A stretch of 32,277 nt of DNA from Pelistega indica (GTDB lineage Bacteria > Pseudomonadota > Gammaproteobacteria > Burkholderiales > Burkholderiaceae_B): the NCBI RefSeq assembly GCF_000506865.1, contig NZ_AYSV01000054.1:1-32277 (forward strand), written 5' to 3'. Below the pieces are notes generated by a model. It did not search any database. It saw nothing but the letters and a program-made list of their open reading frames with translations, and was not told the origin of the DNA. A program made the position numbers and the translations under genes. Positions 9,555-18,663 of the stretch are shown one piece after another. The stretch's first letter is position 1. Each line of letters starts with the position of its first letter.

Positions 9555-10487
9555 ATGAGCGCTTCTCAACAAGAACCCCGTCTGAAATTTGTGACATGTG
9601 CTAATCCTCAAGGTTTTCACCGTATGGCCTATTGGGAATGGGGTGATCCACACAATAAAAAAGTATTAATTTGTGTGCATGGACTTACACGAACAGGGCG
9701 TGACTTTGATGAAGTAGCACGTCGGATGAGTACGACGCATAGGGTGATATGTCCTGATGTGGTGGGACGTGGGGCATCAGACTTCCATATCAATCCAGAT
9801 TATTATGCCGTGCCTTTTTATGTGGCTGATATGTTAACCTTGATTGTCCATTTAAGCGCTGAGCATATCGATTGGCTAGGTACATCCATGGGAGGGCTAA
9901 TTGGACTTGGGCTAATGGGGGCTCGTTCACAGTTACAGATGAGTTTAGGGCATAATCAGTTTTTGCCTCCCCAGACACAACTACCAATTAAACATTTTAT
10001 TCTTAATGATGTAGGACCTCGTCTTGAAATACAAGCACTTGATTGTATAGGTGACTATATTGGTAAAAAAGTTACGTTTGATACCTTAGAAGAGGCGGCA
10101 CAAACATTAAAAGTAGTATCGGCTTCTTTTGGACCTATGTCTGATGAACATTGGTTGGCGTTTGCTCGAGCAGGTCTTAAACAAGAAGGTACTCAATGGG
10201 TGACACAATACGATTTAAAATTGGCAGATTCATTTAAAATAGCTAATTCTAGTACGTATCTTGAGGTCAGTGAAAATCTACTTTGGGCATGCTATACAGC
10301 TATTGATTGTCCTATTCTGATTATTCATGGCGAACAGTCAGATTTATTGAGTGCACAAACGGTGGAGCAAATGCTCGCTTTTAATGCAAGGGCGACGGCT
10401 AAGCATATTCCACTGACAGGGCATGCACCGGCATTATTAGAGACTGAACAAGTTGATATGGTTCAGGATTTTTTATTGGATAAGTGA
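9555..10487 (+). CDS. Alpha/beta hydrolase fold protein
   Basis: Cytoplasmic alpha/beta hydrolase, 310 aa, substrate unknown. Oxyanion-hole strand VLICVHGLTRTGRDF at about residues 36-50, DVVGRGASD, nucleophile elbow GTSMGGLIGLGL (serine in G-x-S-x-G), acid region IIHGEQSDLLS, and the catalytic histidine in LTGHAPALLE near the C-terminus are all present. The ATG is preceded by GGGAG. The stop is separated by a single base from the ATG of the next gene, so they form an operon. Proteins of this type beside comEC in betaproteobacteria are usually annotated only as hydrolases. Confidence 0.85.
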   Translation: MSASQQEPRLKFVTCANPQGFHRMAYWEWGDPHNKKVLICVHGLTRTGRDFDEVARRMSTTHRVICPDVVGRGASDFHINPDYYAVPFYVADMLTLIVHLSAEHIDWLGTSMGGLIGLGLMGARSQLQMSLGHNQFLPPQTQLPIKHFILNDVGPRLEIQALDCIGDYIGKKVTFDTLEEAAQTLKVVSASFGPMSDEHWLAFARAGLKQEGTQWVTQYDLKLADSFKIANSSTYLEVSENLLWACYTAIDCPILIIHGEQSDLLSAQTVEQMLAFNARATAKHIPLTGHAPALLETEQVDMVQDFLLDK

Positions 10488-10488
10488 T

Positions 10489-11334
10489 ATGGAGTATTCA
10501 GGTATAGATTTACATTGCCATTCTACGGTTTCTGATGGTGTTCTTACTCCCACACAGCTTGCTCAGAGAGCTTATGAAAATGGAGCAACATTGTGGAGTT
10601 TGACTGACCATGATGAAGTAGGTGGTCAAGCAGAAGCACGACAAGCTGCATTAGCGTTGGGCATGAACTATATCACGGGAATAGAAATTTCAGTGACTTG
10701 GCTCAATAAAACCGTGCATATTGTGGGACTTCATTTTGACCCAGAAAATATGGCATTACGTAATGGTCTACAAAAAATACGTGATGACCGAGTGAGTCGT
10801 GCGCATGTTATGGCAGCTAGATTAGAAGATTTTGGGGTAAAAAATGCGTTCGAGGGGGCACTTGCTTTAGCGGGAAATCCTGATCTATTAAGTAGGACGC
10901 ATTTTGCACGTTATATGGTTGAACAAGGTCATTGTAAGCATATGCAAGAAGTATTTGACCGTTATTTAGGTGATGGAAAACCTGCTTATATACCAGGTGC
11001 ATGGGCAACATTATTGGAAGCGGTTACATGGATTACAGAAGCAGGTGGGACGGCAGTTATCGCACATCCCGGACGTTATAAATATTCTAGTAGTGAGTTT
11101 TCTACGTTATTCCATAGCTTTAAACTGATGGGAGGCACGGCAATTGAGGTAGTGACTGGTTCACATAAACCTGAGCAATATCATCAATATGCTAATGTGG
11201 CAAAACATTATGGCTTTTTTGCTTCTTGTGGATCGGATTTTCATGGACCAAATGAAAGCAAGATGGATGTAGGTAAAGTTCCTGAATTACCCTTAGGGCT
11301 GACCCCTGTGTGGGAACAATGGCTAGATGATTAG
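10489..11334 (+). CDS. rnm: PHP-domain 3',5'-nucleoside bisphosphate phosphatase / RNase AM
   Basis: Trinuclear-metal PHP phosphoesterase resembling E. coli YciV (RNase AM), which hydrolyses 3',5'-nucleoside bisphosphates and trims 5' ends of structured RNA. Metal-ligand motifs in order: DLHCHSTVSDG (residues 6-16), LTDHDEVGG, ITGIEIS, HIVGLHFD, HFARYMVEQG, IAHPGRYKYS and CGSDFH. Length of 281 aa matches the family. ATG 10489 begins one base after the stop of the hydrolase gene; an in-frame start at 10453 inside that gene would add 12 residues and is rejected because the family begins right before the DLHCHS motif. Confidence 0.88.
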   Translation: MEYSGIDLHCHSTVSDGVLTPTQLAQRAYENGATLWSLTDHDEVGGQAEARQAALALGMNYITGIEISVTWLNKTVHIVGLHFDPENMALRNGLQKIRDDRVSRAHVMAARLEDFGVKNAFEGALALAGNPDLLSRTHFARYMVEQGHCKHMQEVFDRYLGDGKPAYIPGAWATLLEAVTWITEAGGTAVIAHPGRYKYSSSEFSTLFHSFKLMGGTAIEVVTGSHKPEQYHQYANVAKHYGFFASCGSDFHGPNESKMDVGKVPELPLGLTPVWEQWLDD

Positions 11335-11376
11335 CATATGATAAGAAATAGTAGATAGAGCACTTAATAAGAAGAT

Positions 11377-11925
11377 ATGAATAAAGCGTTTGTAAAAGAA
11401 ACTGAACAAGAAAATGATGACCCACAGGAAGCCTTAATTCCTAAAGGGTTAAAAAATTATATGACGTTGCAGGGCTATCAGGTATTGAGAAAAGAGCTAG
11501 AGCATTTAGTTAAAGTAGAAAGACCTGATGTGGTATCGGTGGTAGCATGGGCAGCGTCCAATGGTGATCGCTCTGAAAATGGGGATTATTTATATGGTAA
11601 AAAACGATTAAGGGAAATTGATCGACGTATTCGTTTTTTAACTAAGCGTTTGGAAATTGCTGAGGTCATTAATCCCGCTACACAACCCAATAAGGATCAA
11701 GTCTTTTTTGGTGCTACTGTTATTTATGAGAATCAAGACGGCGAAGAGGTACGAGTTACGATAGTCGGTATTGATGAAGCAGACCCTTTAAATGGGAAAA
11801 TCAGCTGGATATCACCAGTAGCAAAAGCATTATTAAAGGCACGAGAGGGGGATAGTGTGCATTTAATGACCCCAGCAGGTAAGCAGGAATTAATCGTATT
11901 AGAAATTATTTATCCTGACGAATAA
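11377..11925 (+). CDS. greB: Transcription elongation factor GreB
   Basis: GreA/GreB family factor that enters the RNA polymerase secondary channel and stimulates cleavage of backtracked transcripts. 182 aa: N-terminal antiparallel coiled coil (YMTLQGYQVLRKELEHL... to RIRFLTKRLEIAEV) carrying the tip motif with the acidic pair (NGDRSENGDYLYGKKRLREID), and C-terminal FKBP-like domain (VFFGATVIYENQDGEEVRVTIVG...). The DRSENGDY...YGKKRLREIDRRIRFL pattern is typical of GreB rather than GreA. A 20-residue acidic N-terminal extension precedes the core. Forty-two bp follow the upstream gene. Convergent with rlmJ. Confidence 0.92.
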   Translation: MNKAFVKETEQENDDPQEALIPKGLKNYMTLQGYQVLRKELEHLVKVERPDVVSVVAWAASNGDRSENGDYLYGKKRLREIDRRIRFLTKRLEIAEVINPATQPNKDQVFFGATVIYENQDGEEVRVTIVGIDEADPLNGKISWISPVAKALLKAREGDSVHLMTPAGKQELIVLEIIYPDE

Positions 11926-11982
11926 ATCACTATTTACCTAGTACCAACGGTGAATATTGCTGTTATTTAAGAGCATAATGCA

Positions 11983-12002
11983 TGTGTTTGAGTAAGAACA
12001 CA
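11983..12002. terminator. Weak hairpin between convergent greB and rlmJ
   Basis: TGTGTT / AACACA, 6-bp stem with 8-nt loop, in the 79-bp gap between convergent stops; a T-rich stretch follows a few bases later. A weak terminator at best. Confidence 0.3.
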
Positions 12003-12004
12003 AC

Positions 12005-12862
12005 TTATTTTTCAACGTGTTCTAAGGTGTATAACGCATGCGCATCTTCAGCGAGATGTTCTTTAAGATACGGCAATATTTGCTCTAAAGCAGGGTATAG
12101 GGTGTAGGGGGGATTAATAACAAACATCCCGCTACCATGCATGCCATAGCCATCTTTACTCGGTTTTTTAATTGTCAATGATGCATTAATCCATTCAATA
12201 TTGGGTAATTTTTGCAGATGCTGCACCATATCATAGACTTCTTTGCGTTGAACGAGTGGATACCAGATAAGGTAACATCCAGTCTGAAAACGTTCTAAGC
12301 CTTCTTTCATCGCCTTGATGACATGGCGATAATCATGCTTATCTTCATAAGAAGGATCTATCAGAGTAATAGCACGGCGAGTAGGTGGAGGAAGTTGAGA
12401 TTTTAAGTACTCAAATCCATTTTTTTCAAAAATACTGACCTGTCGACGAATTTGTGCATCTTGTTGTTGAATATTATCCGTTAGGATTTCTACTTCACTA
12501 GGATGTAGCTCAAATAGACGCAACTTATCTTTATCACGCATATACTCTAGTGCGATCCAAGGAGAACCGGGGTAGAATTGAAGGTCTTCACCAAGGTTTA
12601 ACTCCTTGATATATTGCACATAAGTCGCCAAATCTTCTGGTAAGTCAGTACGTCCAAATAAACGACTGATGCCCGTTTCAAATTCGGCATTTTTCTCAGC
12701 CCATTTATCAGCCAAATCATAAATACCAGCCCCTGCATGAGTATCAATCACCCAGTAGGGAGTTGGTTTACGATTAAAGTAATCTAATGTATGAATTAAA
12801 ACGGTATGTTTTAACACATCGGCATGATTACCTGCATGAAAAGCGTGACGATAACTAAACAA
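12005..12862 (-). CDS. rlmJ: 23S rRNA (adenine(2030)-N6)-methyltransferase RlmJ
   Basis: SAM-dependent methyltransferase that modifies A2030 of 23S rRNA. The 285-aa protein starts with the family hallmark MFSYRHAFHAGNHADVLKHTVL, then YWVIDTHAGAGIYDL (SAM-binding region), FYPGSPWIA, LFELHPSE and the catalytic motif LIDPSYEDKHDY, where E. coli has DPPYE; serine at the second position is common in the family. Monocistronic; ugpQ lies 57 bp upstream on the same strand and may be co-transcribed. Confidence 0.93.
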   Translation of the reverse strand: MFSYRHAFHAGNHADVLKHTVLIHTLDYFNRKPTPYWVIDTHAGAGIYDLADKWAEKNAEFETGISRLFGRTDLPEDLATYVQYIKELNLGEDLQFYPGSPWIALEYMRDKDKLRLFELHPSEVEILTDNIQQQDAQIRRQVSIFEKNGFEYLKSQLPPPTRRAITLIDPSYEDKHDYRHVIKAMKEGLERFQTGCYLIWYPLVQRKEVYDMVQHLQKLPNIEWINASLTIKKPSKDGYGMHGSGMFVINPPYTLYPALEQILPYLKEHLAEDAHALYTLEHVEK

Positions 12863-12919
12863 TATAACCTCGAAAAATTAACAAGTGAACAAGATAGTAT
12901 TTTAGAGTAATAGCAACGA

Positions 12920-13663
12920 CTAAGCCATAGAGGCAGGTACACGCTCTAATTCATCGGTAAAAATAGCGTCACATCCCCAAGCTAGCAATTGTTTAGCTCG
13001 TTGATAATCATTGACTGTCCATGCACAAATACGGTAGCCATCTTTGTGAATTGTTTTAATTATTTTTTCAGTTAAGGTGCTTTCACGAGGATTCACGGCA
13101 ACACAATCTAATTTTTTTAGAATCTGTTTAGCATTATCATCATATTGTTCACATAGATAAGCTCTAGGCAGTTCAGGAGCTGCTTTGTAGGCAGCTTCTA
13201 GTGCTTCAGCTGAGAAAGACGATAGTAAAGGTAGGATTTCGGCATTTTTAAACCAAGAAGAAACAGCCTCTGCCACTAGTTTACCTGTGATTTTTTCACG
13301 ACCGGGGCATGGTTTGATTTCAACATTACAAATAATATTATTTTCTTGTGTAAAACGGATAATACTTTCTAATTTAGGAATGGGTTCACCCGTATAAAAG
13401 GCAGAATGCCACTGACCCATATCAAACGCTAGTAATTCAGCATATGTTTTTTTAGCCGCTAATCCTTTGCCATTTGATGTACGTTTGATATCGTCATCAT
13501 GTAAAAGAATTAATACATTATCTTTGCTCAGTTTTGCATCAAACTCCACCATATCAAAGCCATAATTTAAACCACAGCGCATAGCGGCAAGTGTATTTTC
13601 TGGTGCAAAATGACCACCACCACGGTGAGCAATAAGACGAGGATAAGCCCAAGTTGTAGACAT
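12920..13663 (-). CDS. ugpQ: Glycerophosphodiester phosphodiesterase, cytoplasmic type
   Basis: Hydrolyses glycerophosphodiesters to an alcohol and glycerol 3-phosphate. 247 aa with no signal peptide, hence the cytoplasmic UgpQ type rather than periplasmic GlpQ. GDPD motifs are clear: LIAHRGGGHFAPENTLAAM (catalytic His and HRG), MVEFDAKLSKDNVLILLHDDDIKRTSNGKG (second catalytic His), VEIKPCPG, and C-terminal ICAWTVND...GCDAIFTDELE. It could provide glycerol 3-phosphate from phospholipid turnover. No transporter genes lie beside it. Confidence 0.92.
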   Translation of the reverse strand: MSTTWAYPRLIAHRGGGHFAPENTLAAMRCGLNYGFDMVEFDAKLSKDNVLILLHDDDIKRTSNGKGLAAKKTYAELLAFDMGQWHSAFYTGEPIPKLESIIRFTQENNIICNVEIKPCPGREKITGKLVAEAVSSWFKNAEILPLLSSFSAEALEAAYKAAPELPRAYLCEQYDDNAKQILKKLDCVAVNPRESTLTEKIIKTIHKDGYRICAWTVNDYQRAKQLLAWGCDAIFTDELERVPASMA

Positions 13664-13800
13664 AATAATCCTTTAAAAACAAAGATAGATAAACATGCAA
13701 GTGAACCAAATACTACGACCCAGTTTATTTAATAGGGTATCGCATGGTTCCTAGTACGCGTATTGTAAAGCATGCTCTGCAAATATGGCATATTTTTAGG

Positions 13801-13828
13801 GAATATTTTTTTAATATTCTGTTAGAAT
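13801..13828 (+). promoter_or_regulatory. Putative ppiD promoter with a palindrome
   Basis: GAATATT-N5-AATATTC (13801-13819), a perfect 7-bp inverted repeat, directly abuts an extended -10 element, TGTTAGAAT (13820-13828). The palindrome covers the -35/spacer region, where a dimeric repressor would sit. About 125 nt of leader would precede the ppiD ATG. Confidence 0.4.
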
Positions 13829-13954
13829 AGATGGTTACTTATCGATATGAATAGAAAAGTAATCTAGTTTATGTCATTGTCTGGCTACTGATTGGCTAGT
13901 AGTAATGATGTAATCAATAAACAATTATGCAATCTAGAACGAAGAGAAAATAAT

Positions 13955-15868
13955 ATGTTAGAGTTTTTTCGCCGCCATTCACGTCTAGTGATGATACTCT
14001 TGTTTGTCCTTGTGGTACCATCCTTTGTCTTTTTTGGTGTGGCTGATTACCAAAGTTTTAATACGAATGAAGTTCCACTGGTAAACGTGAATAAACAAAA
14101 AATCACCCAACAGGATTTTAACCGGTCATGGACACAGCGATTAAATGAATTACGCGAAAGTCAGGGTCAAGCATTTGACGTTAGTAAAACTGACACACCA
14201 GAGGCACGTGAACAATGGTTAAATGCCTTGACTGATCGTATGGTCGTTGAACAAACAGCAGTAAATGATAAATTCTCTGCGCCTGCTTCGTTAGTCCGTT
14301 TGCAAATTAGTCAATTGCCTCAAGCACAAGAAAATGGCAAGTTTTCTATGGAAGCCTATAATCGCTTTTTAACTAGCGTGGGTATGACAGCAGAACAATA
14401 CGAGGCATATGTGAGAAATTATGAGTCTTTAGGGTTGGTAGTTAATCCTATCGCAGACAATGTGATTTTACCAGCTGCCACATTAGGTGCTATTGAGAAA
14501 TCAATGACAGAAGAGCGTTTAGTGCGTTTCCGCTTTATTAGTGCAGAGCAATTTGTTAAAGATGTTACGCTATCTGATGATGAGTTAAAGCAATGGTATG
14601 AGCAGCATAATAAGGCATTTGAGATTCCAGATTATGTAAATCTTGACTATGTTTTATTAAATCAAGACGCAGCGGTAGCACAAGTACAGACTCCTGCTGA
14701 GGCAGAGCTAGAAACATACTACAAAAACAATCTTGCACGCTTTTCAACTGTGGAGCGTCGCCATTTAAAACATATTCAAGTGGCTGATTTAGCTAAGGCG
14801 CAAGAGATTGTTGCCAAAGCAAAACAAGATCCTGCTCAATTTGATGCCTTAGCCAAAGAATTTTCTCTAGATGCGGGTACTAAGAATTCAGGTGGTGATT
14901 TAGGTATGATTCGTCGAGGCGAAATACCAGAACTAGATACAACAGTATTTGCATTGGCACAACCGGGTATCTCTGAACCAGTGAAAATGGGAAATGATTA
15001 CCATGTTTTTCAAGTAGTGACTATTGAGGCAGGAACGGTTAAATCTTTTGCTGAAGTAAAAGATGAGGTAACTAAAGAAGTTCGCCTACAATTAGCTTCT
15101 GATAAGTTTGCCCATTTAGCCACTGAATTGACTCGCTTAGTTCAAGAACAACGTGATTCTTTAGCACCTGTGGTTGATCAATTAGGGTTAAAAGTACAGG
15201 AAGTTGCTGGAATTAGCCGTACAGGTCTGTTAAGCAAGGAAGAGGTTGGTGATAAAGCGGTTGCTGGTACAGAGCTAGCGAAAATTTTCGATACACCACG
15301 CGTGCGTGAGGTAGCTTTTTCTGCTGATGTGTATAACCAACAGCTTAATTCTGGAGTGATTGAGCTATCACCATCAGAGTTTTTAGTTGTGAGAGTTAAA
15401 GATAAAGTAGCTAAACACATTCCTACGTTGGATCAGATCAAAGGACTAGCAGAAAGCAGACTCAAAACAGAAAAAGCGTCAGCTCTAGCTCAGAAAGACG
15501 GTGATAGTGTATTGGCTCAAGCACAGCTAAATGCTACGACAGATGGTTTTGAGCCTGCCGTACCAGTTAGCCGTATTGCTACCAATTTACCAGATAATGT
15601 ATTAACTAAAGTAATGGATGCGCCTAGCGATAAATTACCGTTCTATGTGGGTTTATCAGTAGATAATGGCTATTTATTGGCTCGGATTGAGTCAGTCACA
15701 CCAGAAAAACCAGAATTAAAAAATCTATTCCAACAATTTAAATCTCGTTTGGCGAGTATTGTTGGTGTAGAAGCAAGTAAAGCTTATACCCATAATTTAC
15801 GTGCCAAAAACAAAGTAGAGTTTTTGCCAGCGGCTAAAGAAGCTATTGCTGGAGAGCAAAAACAATAA
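13955..15868 (+). CDS. ppiD: Periplasmic folding chaperone / peptidyl-prolyl isomerase PpiD
   Basis: Inner-membrane-anchored periplasmic chaperone near the Sec translocon. 637 aa: short basic N-terminus MLEFFRRHSR, one membrane helix at about residues 11-30 (LVMILLFVLVVPSFVFFGVA), a SurA-like N-terminal domain (VNKQKITQQDFNRSWTQRL...), a parvulin-type PPIase domain at about residues 265-360 (ERRHLKHIQV...FDALAKEFSLDAGTKNSGGDLGMIRRGE...YHVFQV), and a C-terminal second chaperone half. I chose ATG 13955 with GAAGAGA upstream, because the hallmark MLEFFRRHSR begins there; the 21 extra codons from TTG 13892 are not family-like. Monocistronic with its own terminator. Confidence 0.92.
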   Translation: MLEFFRRHSRLVMILLFVLVVPSFVFFGVADYQSFNTNEVPLVNVNKQKITQQDFNRSWTQRLNELRESQGQAFDVSKTDTPEAREQWLNALTDRMVVEQTAVNDKFSAPASLVRLQISQLPQAQENGKFSMEAYNRFLTSVGMTAEQYEAYVRNYESLGLVVNPIADNVILPAATLGAIEKSMTEERLVRFRFISAEQFVKDVTLSDDELKQWYEQHNKAFEIPDYVNLDYVLLNQDAAVAQVQTPAEAELETYYKNNLARFSTVERRHLKHIQVADLAKAQEIVAKAKQDPAQFDALAKEFSLDAGTKNSGGDLGMIRRGEIPELDTTVFALAQPGISEPVKMGNDYHVFQVVTIEAGTVKSFAEVKDEVTKEVRLQLASDKFAHLATELTRLVQEQRDSLAPVVDQLGLKVQEVAGISRTGLLSKEEVGDKAVAGTELAKIFDTPRVREVAFSADVYNQQLNSGVIELSPSEFLVVRVKDKVAKHIPTLDQIKGLAESRLKTEKASALAQKDGDSVLAQAQLNATTDGFEPAVPVSRIATNLPDNVLTKVMDAPSDKLPFYVGLSVDNGYLLARIESVTPEKPELKNLFQQFKSRLASIVGVEASKAYTHNLRAKNKVEFLPAAKEAIAGEQKQ

Positions 15869-15916
15869 GGTGAATGTGTAGACGTTGAAACGACACTACA
15901 TCAATATAATTTACCT

Positions 15917-15950
15917 AAGCCCATCAAAGAATTTCTTGATGGGCTTTTTT
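15917..15950 (+). terminator. Intrinsic terminator after ppiD
   Basis: Stem AAGCCCATCAA / TTGATGGGCTT with a short A/T loop, followed by a T run ending at 15950. Standard rho-independent terminator 49 bp after the ppiD stop. Confidence 0.92.
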
Positions 15951-16392
15951 GATAACTATAGTGACTGGTATGAAAAAAGAATAGTCTGGGAGTCTAGAAG
16001 CCTATAGTTGTTTTATAGAGGTTGAGCAGACTGAAAAACGCTTTTCCTTTCTTTGATAGTTATCGTTTTAAAAGAGTATTCAAAAAAATTAAGTCTCTTA
16101 TCTAATGTGTAAATAGATTTACACCACTTAATCATCAGTAAGTAATATCTGAAAAAGATTAATTTATATTTTCAAAAGTAATATAAAAACAATAAAACAT
16201 TATTATTTGAATTAAGAAAAAGGCGTTATACTGCTACTCAAGGATTAAATCTATTGGCTATAAGCGTTCATGTTTTAGTCAAAATTATTATAAATAGTGT
16301 GTTACGCTACCGTCGTGGCAGTAGTTATCTATGTAGTCTCTGCTCAAGCACTGAAGCGTTTAAAACACATAGCGTTAAAAAGGATTAGAGAA
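15951..16392. other. Gene-free region upstream of cysK
   Basis: About 440 bp, very AT-rich between 16080 and 16220. I see no RNA gene. The clearest signal is the -10-like TATACT at 16227-16232. A GTG-initiated frame at 16297 runs into cysK without a stop, but its 32 codons do not resemble CysK and are taken as leader. Confidence 0.6.
16227..16232 (+). promoter_or_regulatory. Putative -10 element of cysK promoter
   Basis: TATACT preceded by an AT-rich stretch; the best -35 candidate (ATTTGA, 16 bp upstream) is weak. This would give a leader of about 155 nt before the cysK ATG, long enough for regulation. A weak -35 would be compatible with activator dependence, as for CysB-type control; that is inference. 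Confidence 0.4.
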
Positions 16393-17373
16393 ATGTCTAA
16401 ATGGTTTGAAAATAATGCTCAGTCTATTGGCCGTACACCGCTTATTAAACTTAACCGAATTGGTGACGGTGTTAAAGCCACTATCTTGGTGAAGATTGAA
16501 GGACGTAATCCAGCCTACTCTGTTAAAGACCGTATCGGTGCTGCGTTGGTTAATGATGCGGAAGAAAAAGGTATTCTTGGTCCGGGTAAAGAGATTGTGG
16601 AGGCAACTAGTGGTAATACAGGTATTGCACTTTCTTATGTAGCGGCGGCAAAAGGGTATCCAATTACGATTGTAATGCCTGATACGATGAGTTTAGAGCG
16701 TCGTAAGCTAGTGGTTGCTCTAGGTGCCAAACTTGTCCTTACTGAAGGTGCCAAAGGGATGAAAGGCGCTATTGCTAAAGCAGAAGAAATTGTGGCAACT
16801 GATCCTTCTAAATATGTATTACTTCAACAATTTAAAAATCCAGCTAACCCTGCTATTCATGAGCAAACAACAGGACCGGAAATTTGGGAAGATACTGATG
16901 GAAAAGTCGATATTTTTGTCTCGGGTGTGGGAACTGGAGGTACATTAACAGGTGTCTCACGTTTCATTAAGAATACGAAAGGTAAAGCTATTCAGACGGT
17001 TGCTGTTGAGCCAAGTGCTAGCCCTGTAATTACTCAATTTCTTAATAAAGAAGAATTAAAACCTTCTCCCAATAAAATCCAAGGATTGGGTGCAGGCTTT
17101 ATTCCTGATACCTTAGATGTCTCATTGATTGATAGTGTAGAGCAAGTGTCTAACGAAGAAGCTATCCAATATGCCTTACGTTTAAGCCGTGAAGAGGGCA
17201 TTTTGTCAGGGATTTCAAGTGGAGCAGCAGTAGCAGCGGCTATTCATGTTGCTTCTAAACCAGAGAATGAAGGCAAATTAATTGTCGCTATATTGCCAGA
17301 TTCGGGAGAGCGTTATTTGAGCTCTACATTATTTGACCAGCTTTTCGATGAGAAAGGATTGCCGATAGCGTAA
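16393..17373 (+). CDS. cysK: Cysteine synthase A (O-acetylserine sulfhydrylase)
   Basis: PLP enzyme that makes cysteine from O-acetylserine and sulfide. 326 aa, start [23 protein letters not shown] as in CysK. PLP-binding lysine is K45 in [17 protein letters not shown] at residues 72-77 binds the substrate carboxylate; [10 protein letters not shown] binds the PLP phosphate; [11 protein letters not shown] and [12 protein letters not shown] near the C-terminus are typical. The [16 protein letters not shown] and [15 protein letters not shown] blocks point to CysK rather than CysM. ATG 16393 is preferred over an upstream GTG at 16297. It stands alone between ppiD and the MCE operon. Confidence 0.95.
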   Translation: MSKWFENNAQSIGRTPLIKLNRIGDGVKATILVKIEGRNPAYSVKDRIGAALVNDAEEKGILGPGKEIVEATSGNTGIALSYVAAAKGYPITIVMPDTMSLERRKLVVALGAKLVLTEGAKGMKGAIAKAEEIVATDPSKYVLLQQFKNPANPAIHEQTTGPEIWEDTDGKVDIFVSGVGTGGTLTGVSRFIKNTKGKAIQTVAVEPSASPVITQFLNKEELKPSPNKIQGLGAGFIPDTLDVSLIDSVEQVSNEEAIQYALRLSREEGILSGISSGAAVAAAIHVASKPENEGKLIVAILPDSGERYLSSTLFDQLFDEKGLPIA

Positions 17374-17386
17374 ATAATGGTATACT
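17359..17386 (+). promoter_or_regulatory. Putative promoter at the 3' end of cysK for the MCE operon
   Basis: TTGCCG (17359-17364), 16-bp spacer, TATACT (17381-17386) with an upstream TG (TGGTATACT). The -35 lies inside the cysK coding end. Transcripts starting about 17393 would run through the hairpin at 17420-17447 before the permease start, so that hairpin could act as an attenuator as well as the cysK terminator. Confidence 0.45.
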
Positions 17387-17419
17387 AGGCACTTAATCAA
17401 GTTAAAGCATTTCAAAGGC

Positions 17420-17455
17420 AAACCTGTTAATTTATGTTAACAGGTTTGTTTTAGT
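17420..17455 (+). terminator. Intrinsic terminator after cysK
   Basis: Perfect 11-bp stem AAACCTGTTAA / TTAACAGGTTT with a 6-nt loop, followed by GTTTTAGTTTTT. It lies 29 bp before the next ATG. Confidence 0.85.
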
Positions 17456-17475
17456 TTTTATAAGGCTTTACAATC

Positions 17476-18663
17476 ATGTCAGCTATTCTTAGTCAATTAT
17501 TAGCTGACTATTTTTGTATTGATAAACTATTTGTGACTTTTTTTACTGAGCAAGACCAGACGGGTGATGGCCAATCGCTAGGCATAGCCATTCATGGTGA
17601 TTGGACTATTCATAATTATGCGGAAATCAAACAGGCTTTAAATACGTTTAAAGCTCGTGGACAGTCATATATTTTGCACTTAGAGGATGTTAAGACGCTA
17701 GATACCGCTGGTGTATTGTTATTGGCGGACGCTTTTGGATTGGGTAGTTTAGAAAAAGCGTTATCTTCAGATAATTTACCCACAGAAAGAAAAGCGATGG
17801 TAGACGCTATCGTCAGTGCTATTCCCCATGAGGATGCATTAAAATCACCGCCCAAACCTTTTTTTCTTACGGCTTTTTTTGAAAATCTAGGTATTCAGGT
17901 TGTTGATCTTTGGGAAGAGTTTCTGCATTGGGTGGGTTTTTTAGGCCTAGTCATTGTTGCCTTTTTCCGTGTGTTGATCAATCCTGCTAGATGGCGTCTT
18001 ACTTCATTGGTTGCAAATATAGATAGCAGTGGTTTTAAAGCGGTTCCTATTGTTATGCTACTATGCTTTATGGTGGGTGCTGTAGTGGCTTTTCTAGGGG
18101 CAACTGTACTAGAAAATTTTGGTGCACAGGTATTTACCGTGCATTTAGTGACTTTTTCTTTTTTGAGAGAGTTTGCAATTATCTTAACCTCTATTCTTAT
18201 TGCCGGCCGTACCGCGAGTGCCTATACCGCACAATTAGGCTCAATGAAAGTGAATGAAGAAATTGATGCTTTGCGTGCTTCAGGTATTGACCCTCTAGAG
18301 GTTTTGGTCGTTCCAAGGATACTAGCCTTAGTCATTGTGATGCCAATTTTGACCTTTTTAGGTATGATGGCAGGGATTTTTGGGGGCATGATTGTCGCGA
18401 AATTCTCAATGGATATTTCTCCTTTATTGTTTATTGATATCTTAAAGAATAATGTCGATGTTAGGCATTTTTTTGTTGGTCTTGTCAAAGCACCTATTTT
18501 TGCTGTGGTAATTGCCATCACTGGGTGTATTGAGGGATTTAAGGTTTCTGGTAGTGCGGAGTCAGTTGGCGAACATACGACGAGTAGTGTTGTTAAATGT
18601 ATTTTCTTAGTGATTCTATTGGATGCGTTATTTGCTGTTTACTTTATGGAGGCAGGATGGTAG
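17476..18663 (+). CDS. MlaE-family lipid ABC permease with N-terminal STAS domain
   Basis: Permease of an MCE (Mla-type) phospholipid transporter. The 395-aa protein is about 130 residues longer than E. coli MlaE. Residues ~30-115 form a STAS-like domain (GLGIAIHGDWTIHNYAEIKQAL...YILHLEDVKTLDTAGVLLLADAF), the type supplied by a separate MlaB in E. coli. The MlaE domain follows with about five membrane helices (GFLGLVIVAFFRVL; VPIVMLLCFMVGAVVAFLGATVL; LREFAIILTSILIAGRTASAYTAQLGSMKVNEEIDAL; LALVIVMPILTFLGMMAGIFGGM; CIFLVILLDALFAVYF). The interfacial-helix sequence GRTASAYTAQLGSMKVNEEIDALRASGIDPLEVLVVPR is characteristic. First gene of a four-gene operon; overlaps the ATPase gene by 7 bp. Confidence 0.9.
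   Translation: MSAILSQLLADYFCIDKLFVTFFTEQDQTGDGQSLGIAIHGDWTIHNYAEIKQALNTFKARGQSYILHLEDVKTLDTAGVLLLADAFGLGSLEKALSSDNLPTERKAMVDAIVSAIPHEDALKSPPKPFFLTAFFENLGIQVVDLWEEFLHWVGFLGLVIVAFFRVLINPARWRLTSLVANIDSSGFKAVPIVMLLCFMVGAVVAFLGATVLENFGAQVFTVHLVTFSFLREFAIILTSILIAGRTASAYTAQLGSMKVNEEIDALRASGIDPLEVLVVPRILALVIVMPILTFLGMMAGIFGGMIVAKFSMDISPLLFIDILKNNVDVRHFFVGLVKAPIFAVVIAITGCIEGFKVSGSAESVGEHTTSSVVKCIFLVILLDALFAVYFMEAGW

Noticed and set aside
13664-13954. tRNA gene between ugpQ and ppiD
   Set aside because: The gap shows no cloverleaf, GTTC loop or CCA end; only a promoter-like element and a palindrome are seen.
16297-16392. In-frame 32-codon N-terminal extension of cysK from GTG 16297
   Set aside because: It does not resemble CysK; the family N-terminus starts exactly at ATG 16393. 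Treated as leader.
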